Assembly: GCA_001604275.1 (NCBI GenBank)
Contig: LVBD01000069.1
Span: 42,803 to 106,802 of the forward strand
Origin: Spirochaetales bacterium Spiro_02
Lineage (GTDB): Bacteria > Spirochaetota > Spirochaetia > Sphaerochaetales > Sphaerochaetaceae
Length of the DNA: 64,000 nucleotides
Reading direction: 5' to 3'
A model generated the notes under the pieces. It had not been told where the DNA came from and did no database searches. It saw nothing but the letters and a program-made list of their open reading frames with translations. How positions within the stretch are numbered: the first letter of the stretch is position 1; the number at the start of each line of letters is the position of its first letter. Shown piece after piece: positions 1-8,737 of the stretch. A program made the translations under genes and the position numbers.

Positions 1-1086
1 TTTCGAGCTGAAATCACAGGGACAGCAGGGGTCCCGATCCCTGTGGCAGAGATCGAGGACGGAACGGGAGGACTTCATCTCTCAGGCTCTACCAAGGTCG
101 CGTTCTTGCCGGACGGCAGGATCCTACTCGGAAACAGCGGAGCCGACACCTTGCAAATCGCCCGACTTGTCCGAGACAATGTCCAGTTGCTCGAAACCTT
201 CACGGACAGTTCCTCGTACCACACCGTCGATATTTCCGACATCCTCGTAGTGCCGGAATCGGATCTCGTCGTAACTGCGGAGGCAAAGGAACCAGGAGTC
301 ACGCTCTATCGGTACGATGAAGCGACGACTTCGCTGACCAAGAAATTCCACCGCAACGGAACACTCAGTTCTTCGAAATCTTTTTCGTCCACCGGAAACC
401 TGTTTCTGGACAGGGAAAAAAACATCGTGTTCGCCATCGACCCGAAAGGCTGCTATGCGGCAGGAAACAACCTTGGAGCCGTGAGCGAGAGCGAATGGCC
501 GTACGGTTGGAAAAAATGGGTCGGCTCATCCGAGGTCCCATTCACCAGAGGAACAGCGGCGGTGACTTCACCCGGCAACCAACACCTTGCGGTGATCAGT
601 ACGACTGAAAATGCTTTGCAGATCATGCATCGCAATTCTCTCGGAGATTTCGGCAACTCCTGCCATCTCAACTATGCAAGCGGGAAAGTGACGGGATTGT
701 CGGAAGTACGCGCGGTAGCGTTCTCGGACGATCTGGACGTCGTTACCGGTTCCGAACATCTGGTCACCCGCTTCACATTCATCGGCGACAAACGATGGGA
801 ACAAGCCCAGACGATCAAGACAGGAACCCCATCCTCAGTCAGGGCGATCGAGGATGTGGAACAGATTCTACTACATCCCAACGGTACATACCTGTATGTC
901 ATCGCCAGCGGATCGAAAAACGTGAACTGCTTCACCATGAGCTCCGACGGTACGCTCAACCATATCGGGGAAATGGATTGCGGAACGTTCGCTCCGACTT
1001 GCGGAGCGATATCCCTCAACGGCGAATATCTGGTTCTGACATCGCAAACGAATTCGAAGCTGCTTCTCTGCAGGATTCCCAGATAA
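1..1086 (+). CDS. Beta-propeller-like protein, 5' end missing
   Basis: The reading frame is open from the first base of the window, so this is the C-terminal part of a longer gene; a GTG at 43 is an internal candidate start but no ribosome site can be judged. The visible ~361 residues contain repeated blocks such as LPDGRILLGNSG, LLHPNGTYLYVIASGS and SLNGEYLVLTSQ, each ending in short beta strands. This is the pattern of lactonase/YVTN-type beta-propeller blades. No catalytic motif was recognised, so the role (sugar lactone hydrolysis, binding scaffold or surface protein) is open. It converges on the hydrogenase operon and stops 78 bases from hndD. Confidence 0.6.
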   Translation, partial: FRAEITGTAGVPIPVAEIEDGTGGLHLSGSTKVAFLPDGRILLGNSGADTLQIARLVRDNVQLLETFTDSSSYHTVDISDILVVPESDLVVTAEAKEPGVTLYRYDEATTSLTKKFHRNGTLSSSKSFSSTGNLFLDREKNIVFAIDPKGCYAAGNNLGAVSESEWPYGWKKWVGSSEVPFTRGTAAVTSPGNQHLAVISTTENALQIMHRNSLGDFGNSCHLNYASGKVTGLSEVRAVAFSDDLDVVTGSEHLVTRFTFIGDKRWEQAQTIKTGTPSSVRAIEDVEQILLHPNGTYLYVIASGSKNVNCFTMSSDGTLNHIGEMDCGTFAPTCGAISLNGEYLVLTSQTNSKLLLCRIPR

Positions 1087-1094
1087 CGCACGAC

Positions 1095-1132
1095 AAAAAG
1101 CGTCGCCCGGAGCCTTTCGGACCGGGCGACGC
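1095..1132 (-). terminator. Rho-independent terminator of the hydrogenase operon
   Basis: Perfect 11-bp arms at 1100-1110 and 1122-1132 with an 11-nt loop. On the minus strand the stem is followed by TTTTTGT, 30 bases after the hndD stop codon. Confidence 0.85.
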
Positions 1133-1163
1133 CACTTCGCATGCGAAAATCAACTGCTCAACA

Positions 1164-2909
1164 TCAATGCTTGTAGACCTTCCGTTCCTGATACGAGGTA
1201 TGCAGCAGATGATGCGCTTTCTCGCTCAACGGAGCTCCGAGATACTCGGCGTAGATCTTCTGAATCGACGGATTCTGATAGGAACAGCGGAACTCGCTCT
1301 CGCGGTCGTCTTCGTACAGACCGGCAATGCGCTTGGAGCGCACATCATCGGTGCTTGCGTACGGCTGTCCGCCACCGGAAATGCATCCGCCGCGGCATGC
1401 CATGACTTCGATGAACTCATACGGAGGTTCCGCCCCCGCATCCCTTGCGGCGCGGATCTCCTCCATCAGGCTCTTGACGTTCGCCATGCCGTGAGCCACA
1501 GCGACACGGACCTTCCTGCCATCGACATCGACAATACCCTTCCTGATGCCATCCATGCCGCGGACGGCATCGATCTCGACATTCTTCAGATCCTTGCCGG
1601 TGATCGAATGATAGGCGGTCCTCAGCGCCGCTTCCATGACCCCTCCGGTGTTGCCGAAAATCGTACCGGCGCCGGCGTATTCTCCGATCGGACTGTCGGC
1701 AGGTTCACCGGGCAGATCGACAAAATCGACACCGGCCGACTTGATCAATCGGGCAAGTTCCCTGGTTGTGAGCACCAGATCGACATCGTTGAACCCTGAG
1801 GCCTGCATGTTGTCGTCGCGGGAAATCTCGAACTTTTTCGCGGTACAGGGCATGATCGCAACCGAATAGATCTTCGCAGGATCGATACCCGCGGTCTCGG
1901 CATAGTAGGTCTTGGTCATCGCCCCCTGCATCATCATCGGGGACTTCGCGGTAGAGAAGTTGGGGATCATATCCGGATAGTACTTCTCCATATAGTCCGT
2001 CCAAGCCGGGCAGCAACTGGTGATCTGCGGCAACACGCTGTCCTTCTTGGAAAGACGCTCCACGAGTTCGGTCCCTTCCTCCATGATCGTCAGATCGGCG
2101 GAGAAGTTGGTATCGAACACCTTGTCCGCGCCCAGACGGCGAAGCGCCGCATAGATCTTGCCGGTAGTGATCGTTCCCGCCGGCAGATTGAACGATTCGC
2201 CCAATGCCACACGGACAGCCGGAGCTATCTGTACCACCACGTGCTTATCCGGGTCGGCAACCGCTTTACGGAACGATTCGGTCTCGTCCCGTTCGAAAAT
2301 CGCACCGACCGGACAGTGGGCGGCGCACTGACCGCACTTGATGCACGGACTGTCATCCAGCTTGAGCATCGCGGCAGGAGCCATCACGGTATTGTCGCCG
2401 CGACCGATGAACTCAAGGGCGAACACACCCTGCATGTCCTGGCAGACCTGCACGCACCGACCGCACTTGATGCACTTGGTGGGATCAAGAACGATCGAAC
2501 AGGTGGACGTATCGCGGGACAGTTTCTTGACGCGAACTTCATACGGCTGCTCCCTGATTCCGAACTCGGCGGCAAGGCGCTGAAGTTCGCACATTCCGTT
2601 CCTTCCGCACGTCAGGCAGGTGGACGGATGGGTGCTGAGCATCAGTTCGAGAATCGTCTTACGAACCTTGAACAGCTCTTCGTCGTTGGTGATGAAGCTC
2701 TGCCCTTCACCGACGGGAGTCGCGCAGGCGCGGACGATCTTGGCGGACCCTTCCTGCTTGACGACACACAGTCCGCAGGAAGCCCAAGGCTTCAGGTCCG
2801 GGTGGTAGCACAAGGTGGGGATCGTCACGTTCGCCTTCTTAGCGGCATAGAGAACGGTCGACCCCTCTTCAACCTCGACGGGGATTCCATTTATCTTTAC
2901 ATGTACCAT
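1164..2909 (-). CDS. hndD: [FeFe]-hydrogenase catalytic subunit (HndD/HydA)
   Basis: Catalytic subunit of a cytoplasmic multimeric [FeFe]-hydrogenase that makes or uses H2. The 581-residue protein runs: plant-type [2Fe-2S] domain (Cys34, 45, 48, 62), His-Cys3 [4Fe-4S] site (His94, Cys98, 101, 107), two [4Fe-4S] ferredoxin motifs (Cys146-156 and 189-199), then the H-cluster domain with TSCCPAW (299/300), MPCTAKKFE (Cys355) and ACRGGC (505/509), and a small-subunit-type tail. All ligands are present. The ATG at 2909 is chosen over the longer frame because GAGGAGG lies 13-19 bases upstream and the 26 extra residues are basic and unrelated to the fold. It is the last gene of the operon, 28 bases after hndC. 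Maturases HydE, HydF and HydG are not in the window. Confidence 0.95.
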   Translation of the reverse strand: MVHVKINGIPVEVEEGSTVLYAAKKANVTIPTLCYHPDLKPWASCGLCVVKQEGSAKIVRACATPVGEGQSFITNDEELFKVRKTILELMLSTHPSTCLTCGRNGMCELQRLAAEFGIREQPYEVRVKKLSRDTSTCSIVLDPTKCIKCGRCVQVCQDMQGVFALEFIGRGDNTVMAPAAMLKLDDSPCIKCGQCAAHCPVGAIFERDETESFRKAVADPDKHVVVQIAPAVRVALGESFNLPAGTITTGKIYAALRRLGADKVFDTNFSADLTIMEEGTELVERLSKKDSVLPQITSCCPAWTDYMEKYYPDMIPNFSTAKSPMMMQGAMTKTYYAETAGIDPAKIYSVAIMPCTAKKFEISRDDNMQASGFNDVDLVLTTRELARLIKSAGVDFVDLPGEPADSPIGEYAGAGTIFGNTGGVMEAALRTAYHSITGKDLKNVEIDAVRGMDGIRKGIVDVDGRKVRVAVAHGMANVKSLMEEIRAARDAGAEPPYEFIEVMACRGGCISGGGQPYASTDDVRSKRIAGLYEDDRESEFRCSYQNPSIQKIYAEYLGAPLSEKAHHLLHTSYQERKVYKH

Positions 2910-2937
2910 ACTCAATTGATTCCTCCTCAGCCTGGTC

Positions 2938-4725
2938 CTAGTGGATTTCGACGGCTCCGAACTTACAGGTCTCCTTACAGACACCACACTTGATACACAC
3001 AGCGGGGTTGATCGTATGTGGCTGCTTCTTTTCCCCAGTGATCGCGCCGACCGGACACTTGCGGGCGCAGGCCGTACAACCGATGCACTTGGCGGGGTTG
3101 ATTTCGAACGAAATCAATTTCTTGCATTTACCAGAGGGACATTTCTTGTCCACGATGTGGGCCATGTACTCTTCCGGGAAATACTTCAGCGTAGACAGCA
3201 CCGGGTTCGGAGACGTCTGCCCCAGAGCACAGAGGGAACCTTTCTTCATCGCAAGGCCGATCTCATTGATCCGATCGATGTCCTCCAGCGTGCCGCTTCC
3301 CCTAGTGATCTTCTCCAGGATATTGCATAGCGAGCGACCGCCGATCCGACACGGAGCGCACTTGCCGCAGGATTCGTCGACAGTAAAGTTCAGATAGAAC
3401 TTGGCGACGTCCACGATGCAGTCGTCTTCGTCCATGACGATCATGCCGCCGCTGCCCATCATCGACCCGATCCGCTGCAACGAAGCGTAGTCGATCGGAG
3501 TGTCGAGATCCCGTTCGGTGATCACGCCGCCCGACGGACCGCCGGTCTGCACAGCCTTGAACTTCTTGCCATGGGCGATGCCGCCGCCGATATCGAAGAC
3601 GATCTCGCGCAGCGTGGTACCCATCGGCACTTCGACCAGACCGGAGTTGCACACCTTGCCTGTCAGAGCGAAGACTTTGGTTCCCTTGCTGTCAGCGGTA
3701 CCGATCTGGGAGAACCACTTGCCTCCCTTGGTGATGATCACCGGGACGTTCGCCCAGGTCTCGACGTTGTTGATGACCGTCGGCTTGCCCCACAGTCCCT
3801 TGACTGCCGGGAACGGCGGGCGTGGGGTCGGCATGCCCCGATGTCCTTCGATGGACTGCAGCAGCGCCGTCTCTTCTCCGCAGACGAACGCACCGGCTCC
3901 GAGACGGATCTCGATGTCGAAATCGAAGCCGCTTCCCAGGATATCCTTGCCAAGCAGCCCGTATTCGCGAGCTTGCTTCATGGCGACCTCAAGACGATGG
4001 ATCGCCAGCGGATATTCGGCGCGGATGTAGATGTAGCCCTGGTGGGCGCCGATCGTATAGCCGCAGATCGTCATCGCCTCCAGCACGGAATGCGGGTCGC
4101 CTTCCAGCGTGGAGCGGTCCATATACGCACCCGGATCGCCTTCGTCGGCGTTACAGACGACATACTTCACGTCGCCCTCCGCCTGCTTGGTGAAGTTCCA
4201 TTTCATCCATGTGGGGAAGCCCGCCCCGCCACGGCCGCGAAGCCCGGCGGTCTTCATTTCTTCGATGACATCGTCCGGCGTCATTTCGAACAGGACTTTC
4301 TCCAGCGCTTCATACCCTTCGCGGGCGATATATTCGTCGATGTTCTCGGGATCGATGAAACCGCAGTTCCGTAAGACGATACGAAATTGCTTCTGGTAGA
4401 ACTTGATGTCCTCGACCTGGGCATGTTTCGCGCTCTTTTCCTTATCATAGAGCAGGCGCTTGACTTCACGTCCCTTGACAATATGCTCTGCGACGAGTTC
4501 TTTCGCATCCTCAGGCTTGACCTGCACGTAGAAGGAATCTTCAGGAAGGATCTTGACGATCGGCCCCTGCTCACAAAAGCCGAAACAGCCGGTCTTTACG
4601 ATCTGCACTTCATCCGCGACCCCCTGGGCCTCGCACTCAGCGATAAGATTTTTGAAGATCTGGTCGGCGCGGCTCGATTCACAACCGGTTCCGCCGCAGA
4701 CCAGGATATAGTTTCTGAACGCCAT
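2938..4725 (-). CDS. hndC: NADH-binding flavoprotein subunit of [FeFe]-hydrogenase (HndC/HydB, NuoF-like)
   Basis: This 595-residue NuoF homolog links NAD(P)(H) to the hydrogenase. It has an N-terminal thioredoxin-like [2Fe-2S] domain (CGGTGC at 10-15, CFGFC near 47-51), the FMN/NADH fold with GLRGRGGAGFP (~161-171) and CNADEGDPGAY (~191-201), the NuoF iron-sulfur motif ESCGKCAPC (~455), and a C-terminal bacterial ferredoxin domain with two CxxCxxCxxxC motifs. This full four-part build is typical of the bifurcating or NADP-reducing hydrogenases of clostridia, Thermotoga and Desulfovibrio; plain complex I NuoF lacks the terminal ferredoxin part. Its ATG overlaps the upstream stop as TAATG, implying translational coupling with hndB. 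Confidence 0.93.
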   Translation of the reverse strand: MAFRNYILVCGGTGCESSRADQIFKNLIAECEAQGVADEVQIVKTGCFGFCEQGPIVKILPEDSFYVQVKPEDAKELVAEHIVKGREVKRLLYDKEKSAKHAQVEDIKFYQKQFRIVLRNCGFIDPENIDEYIAREGYEALEKVLFEMTPDDVIEEMKTAGLRGRGGAGFPTWMKWNFTKQAEGDVKYVVCNADEGDPGAYMDRSTLEGDPHSVLEAMTICGYTIGAHQGYIYIRAEYPLAIHRLEVAMKQAREYGLLGKDILGSGFDFDIEIRLGAGAFVCGEETALLQSIEGHRGMPTPRPPFPAVKGLWGKPTVINNVETWANVPVIITKGGKWFSQIGTADSKGTKVFALTGKVCNSGLVEVPMGTTLREIVFDIGGGIAHGKKFKAVQTGGPSGGVITERDLDTPIDYASLQRIGSMMGSGGMIVMDEDDCIVDVAKFYLNFTVDESCGKCAPCRIGGRSLCNILEKITRGSGTLEDIDRINEIGLAMKKGSLCALGQTSPNPVLSTLKYFPEEYMAHIVDKKCPSGKCKKLISFEINPAKCIGCTACARKCPVGAITGEKKQPHTINPAVCIKCGVCKETCKFGAVEIH

Positions 4726-5126
4726 TATCTGCCCCCGTTCTTGATGATGTCAGCGGAAGGCCGGTCATAGACATGGTCGGCCACAAGCTTCTTGTCGATG
4801 ATATGCTGGACGACGATCTTGCGGACCGTATCCGCATCGACCTTCCCATAGATGGTGTCGGGCATTCCGGGAACCAACACTTCCACAGTCGGCTCCACAT
4901 AACACAGCCCCATGCATCCGGTCTGCGTGACGGCGACGTTGGTGATCTTGTGTTCATCGAGCACCTTGAGGAACGTGTCCAGCACCACTTTCGCCCCGGC
5001 GGCTATTCCGCAGGTCCCCATTCCGATGATAACCTGGCAGTCCTTGCCATTGATATCACGCTTATTCAATTCGTTCTGTTTCTTCTCTCTCAGTTTCCTG
5101 AGATCCTCAACCGTCATCTTCGCCAT
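4725..5126 (-). CDS. hndB: Thioredoxin-like [2Fe-2S] hydrogenase subunit (HndB-like)
   Basis: Small 133-residue ferredoxin of the thioredoxin fold with Cys30, Cys39, Cys71 and Cys75 in DCQ, GTCG and TGCMGLC, the expected [2Fe-2S] ligands. Matches the HndB position and size in hndABCD-type operons, where it passes electrons between the flavoprotein and the other subunits. The N-terminal ~25 residues are charged and helical. Stop and next start overlap by one base (TAATG). A purine-rich site with GAGG lies upstream of the ATG. Confidence 0.85.
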   Translation of the reverse strand: MAKMTVEDLRKLREKKQNELNKRDINGKDCQVIIGMGTCGIAAGAKVVLDTFLKVLDEHKITNVAVTQTGCMGLCYVEPTVEVLVPGMPDTIYGKVDADTVRKIVVQHIIDKKLVADHVYDRPSADIIKNGGR

Positions 5127-5159
5127 TGTATCCTCGCCTCCTCAGGCATGTACTTCTGT

Positions 5160-5744
5160 TCATCGTATTTCGGGATCGTGCGAGATCCGAATCGCATCAA
5201 GATCGTCCTCCTGCGACCGCAGATACTGCTCGAGCAGCACCAGCGACCCGCTGGAACGAAGATCTCCGAGGGCATCAAGCAACAGGGAACGACGTACCTC
5301 CCACTTTCCGCTTCCAAGTGAAGTGGAAAGGCTCCGCTTCGCTACGATCTCGCAGGAAGCCGGATAGCTGAACACCGCCACCAGCGTGGATGGAAGATCT
5401 CCGAACGGCGGGGTGTCGACATGCATCATATCGAACCCGAAACGCACCGTCGTTCCCTTCCCTTCGGCGGATGTGAGGGAGAACTCTCCTCCAGTTTCAT
5501 CCACCGTCTGCTTGAGAAACGGAATGCCGAGCCCGACCTTCCGCTTCGCATGCTTGATCCCGTCCGTATAGAACGGATCCTGCGCCTTGGCTTGCGTTTC
5601 CTCGCTCATGCCCTTGCCGTCGTCGGCTACCGTGAAACGGATCATCCTGCGGTCCTCCTCTATGAGGATCGAGACCGTCCCGCTATCCGCCTCCAGGGAG
5701 TTCTGGACGATGTCCAACAGGAAGTCGCACAGGAAAACATGCAT
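5160..5744 (-). CDS. GHKL ATPase-domain protein in the hydrogenase operon
   Basis: A 194-residue protein made almost entirely of a histidine-kinase-type ATP-binding fold: an N-box with LLDIVQNSLEA near the N-terminus, the G1 box VADDGKGMS (~40-48), and a G2-like GLGIPFLKQTVDETGG, followed by a GTTVRFGF strand. There is no sensor, dimerisation helix or receiver domain, and the last ~80 residues are not recognised. Such stand-alone ATPases sit between the NuoE and NuoF genes in several anaerobe hydrogenase operons, so a regulatory or assembly role is likely, but none is proven from sequence. ATG at 5744 is chosen because AGGTGGGA lies at the right distance; a GTG at 5756 is the alternative. Confidence 0.7.
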   Translation of the reverse strand: MHVFLCDFLLDIVQNSLEADSGTVSILIEEDRRMIRFTVADDGKGMSEETQAKAQDPFYTDGIKHAKRKVGLGIPFLKQTVDETGGEFSLTSAEGKGTTVRFGFDMMHVDTPPFGDLPSTLVAVFSYPASCEIVAKRSLSTSLGSGKWEVRRSLLLDALGDLRSSGSLVLLEQYLRSQEDDLDAIRISHDPEIR

Positions 5745-5775
5745 GCCGCGTCCCACCTACGCTTTCGCGTACACC

Positions 5776-6249
5776 CTAGTTGAACTTATCGATGATCCCA
5801 GGGACCTGATCCTTGGTAACCTTTCCGAACACCTCGCCGCTCACCGTCATGACTGGGGCGAGACCGCAGCAACCGATGCAGCGGACGGCCTCGAGCGAGA
5901 ACTTCCCGTCATCGGTGACCGCGCCGACATCCAGACCCAAATGCTTGTGCAACGCTTCGATGATGGCGTCGCCGCCTTTCAGATAGCAGGCGGTTCCAAG
6001 GCAGACCTGGATATTGTGCTCACCAGGCTTGGTAAGCTTGAAGAAATGATAGAACGTGACGACACCCCAGATCTTCGCAAGGGGGACATCGAGCAGTTCC
6101 GACACCTTGTCCGCCGCTTCGCGGGGAATGTATCCGAACTCTTCCTGTACCTTGTGGAGTATCATGATGAGATTGCCCTGCTTCTCCTTCCATTCACTGA
6201 TGTATGCCATCAACTCAGGGGAGAACTCGACTTCATTTTGTACAGACAT
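5776..6249 (-). CDS. hndA: NuoE-like [2Fe-2S] hydrogenase subunit (HndA)
   Basis: 157-residue homolog of complex I NuoE with a helical N-terminal bundle and a thioredoxin-like [2Fe-2S] domain. The ligands are Cys83 and Cys88 in CLGTACYLKGG and Cys124 and Cys128 in CIGCCGLAP. First gene of the hydrogenase operon. The ATG at 6249 is preceded by GGAGGT at the ideal distance; a longer frame to 6276 lacks this support. Transcription starts in the 500-base region shared with divergent rex, so control by NAD(H) ratio is expected. Confidence 0.9.
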   Translation of the reverse strand: MSVQNEVEFSPELMAYISEWKEKQGNLIMILHKVQEEFGYIPREAADKVSELLDVPLAKIWGVVTFYHFFKLTKPGEHNIQVCLGTACYLKGGDAIIEALHKHLGLDVGAVTDDGKFSLEAVRCIGCCGLAPVMTVSGEVFGKVTKDQVPGIIDKFN

Positions 6250-6602
6250 GGAACCTCCAAATTCCAGAAATTTCACACCAGACCATAGTATCGCAATTTT
6301 ATAGAAAAGTACACACTATTTACTGCTTGCAAAAGAGATAAAACCGTAATACGAGATATTATTCATCAACTATATTCCGCAATATGACAAGTTTATGTTA
6401 CAGCAATCACAACAACTATCGGAACAGTGTCATCAGAACATAAAACCACTTCATCATCCAAGACATACGGGATACTATATGTCATTGAAAGAACATTCCG
6501 GGAATAAACTTCTCATATATGAGGGCATCCGCACAGGTGGCAAGATCATGGGAAACCGGCGAAAACCAACGGCCACGGCGTGTGCACGTTGATGCACATA
6601 TG

Positions 6603-6620
6603 TTGTGAAATATCTCAGCT
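6603..6620 (+). promoter_or_regulatory. Candidate Rex operator
   Basis: TTGTGAAATATCTCAGCT matches the known Rex consensus TTGTGAAATATTTCACAA at 14 of 18 positions, with a perfect left half and a weak right half. It lies ~130 bases before rex and ~350 before hndA. Confidence 0.45.
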
Positions 6621-6696
6621 TTCGGCGGATCATGGCAAATAACATACAACAAAATCTGTTATTTGCATGATTTATCTCAGAGTGAAGCAAAACTTA

Positions 6697-6725
6697 TTGC
6701 ACGTCATGCTCAAGTGATGTATCAT
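6697..6725 (+). promoter_or_regulatory. Candidate sigma-70 promoter of rex
   Basis: TTGCAC (6697-6702), a 17-base spacer and TATCAT (6720-6725), 25 bases before the rex start codon. Confidence 0.45.
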
Positions 6726-6750
6726 TCTTCACATAAACAAGGAGTTTGCC

Positions 6751-7389
6751 ATGAACAGTGACATGCTGATCCGTATCACACGATATTTCCGAGCGCTCAA
6801 TCGTCTAAAATCGGTCGGGCTGGAAAAAGTTTTCGCCCACAACCTCGCGGACGCGGCGGGTGTCTCCGCGGCGGTAGTCCGAAAGGATTTCTCGCAGCTT
6901 GAGATCCATGGGCAGAAGCGCGGCGGCTATGAGATCGGAGAACTCGTGACCCGTCTGGGGGAAATCCTCGGCAAGGGGGATCCGCAGAACACCATCATCG
7001 TCGGGTGCGGGCGAATCGGCAAGGCGTTGATGCATTACAACGGGTTCGAGCCGGACGGGATCAAGATCGTCGCGGGATTCGATTCCGATCCGCTGGTCTA
7101 CAGCGATGCCTCATACCCCGTGCCCGTCTATTCCATCAGCAGGATCGAGGAGGTTGTCCACGCCATGGATGTCAAGGTCGGCATCATCACCGTGCCGGAA
7201 TCGGCGGCCGCAGACAGCTATGAACGGTTGCTGGACGCAGGCGTGATGGGCATCCTCAATTTCAGCCCGGTAACGCTCAAGCCTCAGATTCAGCCGGACG
7301 GCACGGTTCCCGTAGTGCACAACATCAACATCGCGCTGGAACTTGAGCAAATCTTCTACGAACTGAAATTCCCTCGCAAACAAGAATAA
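6751..7389 (+). CDS. rex: Redox-sensing transcriptional repressor Rex
   Basis: 212-residue Rex family protein that represses fermentation and hydrogenase genes when NADH is low relative to NAD+. N-terminal winged helix (residues ~1-78) with the recognition segment AAVVRKDFSQL, then a Rossmann domain with VGCGRIGKAL as the NAD(H) loop (~90-98) and the typical NFSPVTLKP and HNINIALELE segments near the C-terminus. An AGGAG ribosome site precedes the ATG. Divergent from the hydrogenase operon, which is the natural target along with rex itself. A tandem repeat begins at the first base after the stop codon. Confidence 0.95.
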   Translation: MNSDMLIRITRYFRALNRLKSVGLEKVFAHNLADAAGVSAAVVRKDFSQLEIHGQKRGGYEIGELVTRLGEILGKGDPQNTIIVGCGRIGKALMHYNGFEPDGIKIVAGFDSDPLVYSDASYPVPVYSISRIEEVVHAMDVKVGIITVPESAAADSYERLLDAGVMGILNFSPVTLKPQIQPDGTVPVVHNINIALELEQIFYELKFPRKQE

Positions 7390-7526
7390 GGGTCATTGCA
7401 GGGTCATTGCAGGGTCATTGCGGTATGTACGGCAGAGGTGCGATAAACGCCCCTGCATGTGCCTCGTATGCGTCCTGCACGCCCCTGCCGCCCCTGCACG
7501 CCAATGCAATAACCCTACACGTACCC
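7390..7526. repeat. Tandem GGGTCATTGC repeat, convergent double copy (copy A)
   Basis: Directly after the rex TAA come three perfect GGGTCATTGC units (7390-7399, 7401-7410, 7412-7421). The other end, read on the minus strand, begins directly after the threonine synthase TGA with GGGTACGTGT and AGGGTTATTGC and decays into AGGGGCG-type units. The two ends can pair into a long stem (GGGTCATTGC with GCAATAACCC, 7506-7515). It may act as a bidirectional 3' structure. Same family as the copies at 21142, 32160, 35184 and 53011. Confidence 0.85.
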
Positions 7527-8615
7527 TCACTTTTCACTTTTTAGTCCGGCGCCGCACAGCGATATGAGCGAATCTCCTTCCAATACATGCGACATCGTAT
7601 ACGAAATGTACGCCGCATAGGTCGCGGCGGTAGTATGCTCCACGAAGAACCCGCGACGGGAAAGTAGGTTCCGCGCAGGCAGAATACCGTCTTCCGGTGC
7701 AAGAATCACTTCTTGCCCACCCGGGTAGCTTCCAGTCAGAATCTCCGCGGCGCGCATCGGACGACCGATAGCGATACCCTCGGCATAGGTAGGCTCAGGA
7801 ACGATTTTTCGAGCATTCTCACCGACAGATCCGAACAGTGGAGCACAACGCTCGCTCTGCACCAAAAACAGCTTCGGAAGACGATCGATGCAACCGCTGT
7901 GGAACAACTCCATCAACGCAAGCCGGCAACCGAGGAACAACGTTCCGTTTCCTACAGGAATGAACAAGTTGTCGGGGATACGACCGAGTTGCTCGAAGAC
8001 CTCGTAGACGAACGTCTTCGTCCCCTGGTAGAACAATGGATTGTACACATGGTTCGCATAGTAGATGCCTTCGTCGGCGGCCTTTGCGCGACATGCGTCG
8101 GCTGTCTCGTCGCGAGTGCCGTCGAAAACAGTCACAGTCGCCCCATGCGACTCGATCATCTTGATCTTCTTGGGCGATGTACCCTTCGGCACATAGATTT
8201 CACAGGAGATTCCCGCCCTAGCGCAATATGCCGCCACGGAATTTCCGGCATTGCCGCTGCTATCCTGCAGCACCTTGTCGACACCGATATTCCGACAATG
8301 CCAGACAAGAAGCGAAGCCCCACGGTCCTTGAACGAAAGCGTCGGCATCGCATAGTCGAGCTTTACGAACAGATGCTCGTCGAACGGTATCGTCGCAGTC
8401 GCCCCCTCGCCAAGCGTCACATCCCGCCAGCTATTCCCCTCGAGCGGCAGAAAAGCCCGATAACGATACAGATCGAAACGGGAACCGTCGATCAAGGAAC
8501 GATTGAACGCGGGGGGAACATAGGCAAGACGGAACAAGCCGCCGCATGAACAGCGGTACTCCCTGGTATCAAGCGGATACTCCTTGCCACAGGAGACGCA
8601 GATGAAATGAGCCAT
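7527..8615 (-). CDS. thrC: Threonine synthase (PLP-dependent)
   Basis: 362-residue fold-type II PLP enzyme that converts O-phosphohomoserine to threonine. A zinc-ribbon-like start (CVSCG, CSCGG within residues 6-25) is followed by the PLP lysine in LSFKDRGAS (~97), SSGNAGNSVAAY for the phosphate/substrate loop and PVGNGTLFLG for the PLP phosphate. The ATG at 8615 has GGAGGT upstream; the longer frame is a serine/arginine-rich extension. Single-gene unit convergent with rex; its stop codon abuts the tandem repeat. A cysteate synthase or other threonine synthase-like activity cannot be excluded from motifs alone. Confidence 0.85.
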   Translation of the reverse strand: MAHFICVSCGKEYPLDTREYRCSCGGLFRLAYVPPAFNRSLIDGSRFDLYRYRAFLPLEGNSWRDVTLGEGATATIPFDEHLFVKLDYAMPTLSFKDRGASLLVWHCRNIGVDKVLQDSSGNAGNSVAAYCARAGISCEIYVPKGTSPKKIKMIESHGATVTVFDGTRDETADACRAKAADEGIYYANHVYNPLFYQGTKTFVYEVFEQLGRIPDNLFIPVGNGTLFLGCRLALMELFHSGCIDRLPKLFLVQSERCAPLFGSVGENARKIVPEPTYAEGIAIGRPMRAAEILTGSYPGGQEVILAPEDGILPARNLLSRRGFFVEHTTAATYAAYISYTMSHVLEGDSLISLCGAGLKSEK

Positions 8616-8737
8616 GATGGACCTCCGGGAAAATTGAGTCGGACGACTTCCGCTCGAAAAGGCCGCCACTGTTCGCAGTCGTCAAAAACAAACGTATTCT
8701 CCATCCGATGCCACCATACGTCAAGTCCCGGTCCAGA

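Larger units (their letters stand above)
6250..6750. promoter_or_regulatory. Divergent control region between hndA and rex
   Basis: About 500 bases, clearly more AT-rich than the flanking genes, with no convincing gene. It must hold the promoters of both units. Besides the features listed separately, a TGTGAAAT half-site reads on the minus strand at 6269-6276, close to the hndA ribosome site, where a bound Rex could block transcription. Short frames inside (6395-6592 plus, 6475-6690 minus) have no ribosome site or recognisable domain and are not called. Confidence 0.6.

Noticed and set aside
795..1799. 334-residue plus-strand frame bridging the propeller gene and hndD
   Set aside because: It crosses a strong terminator and lies in other frames of two real genes.
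6395..6592. 65-residue frame in the hnd-rex intergenic region
   Set aside because: AT-rich region with no ribosome site, no domain and regulatory signals around it.
7390..7526. CRISPR array
   Set aside because: Units are 10-11 bases with one-base or no spacers and are found at several places; no cas genes.
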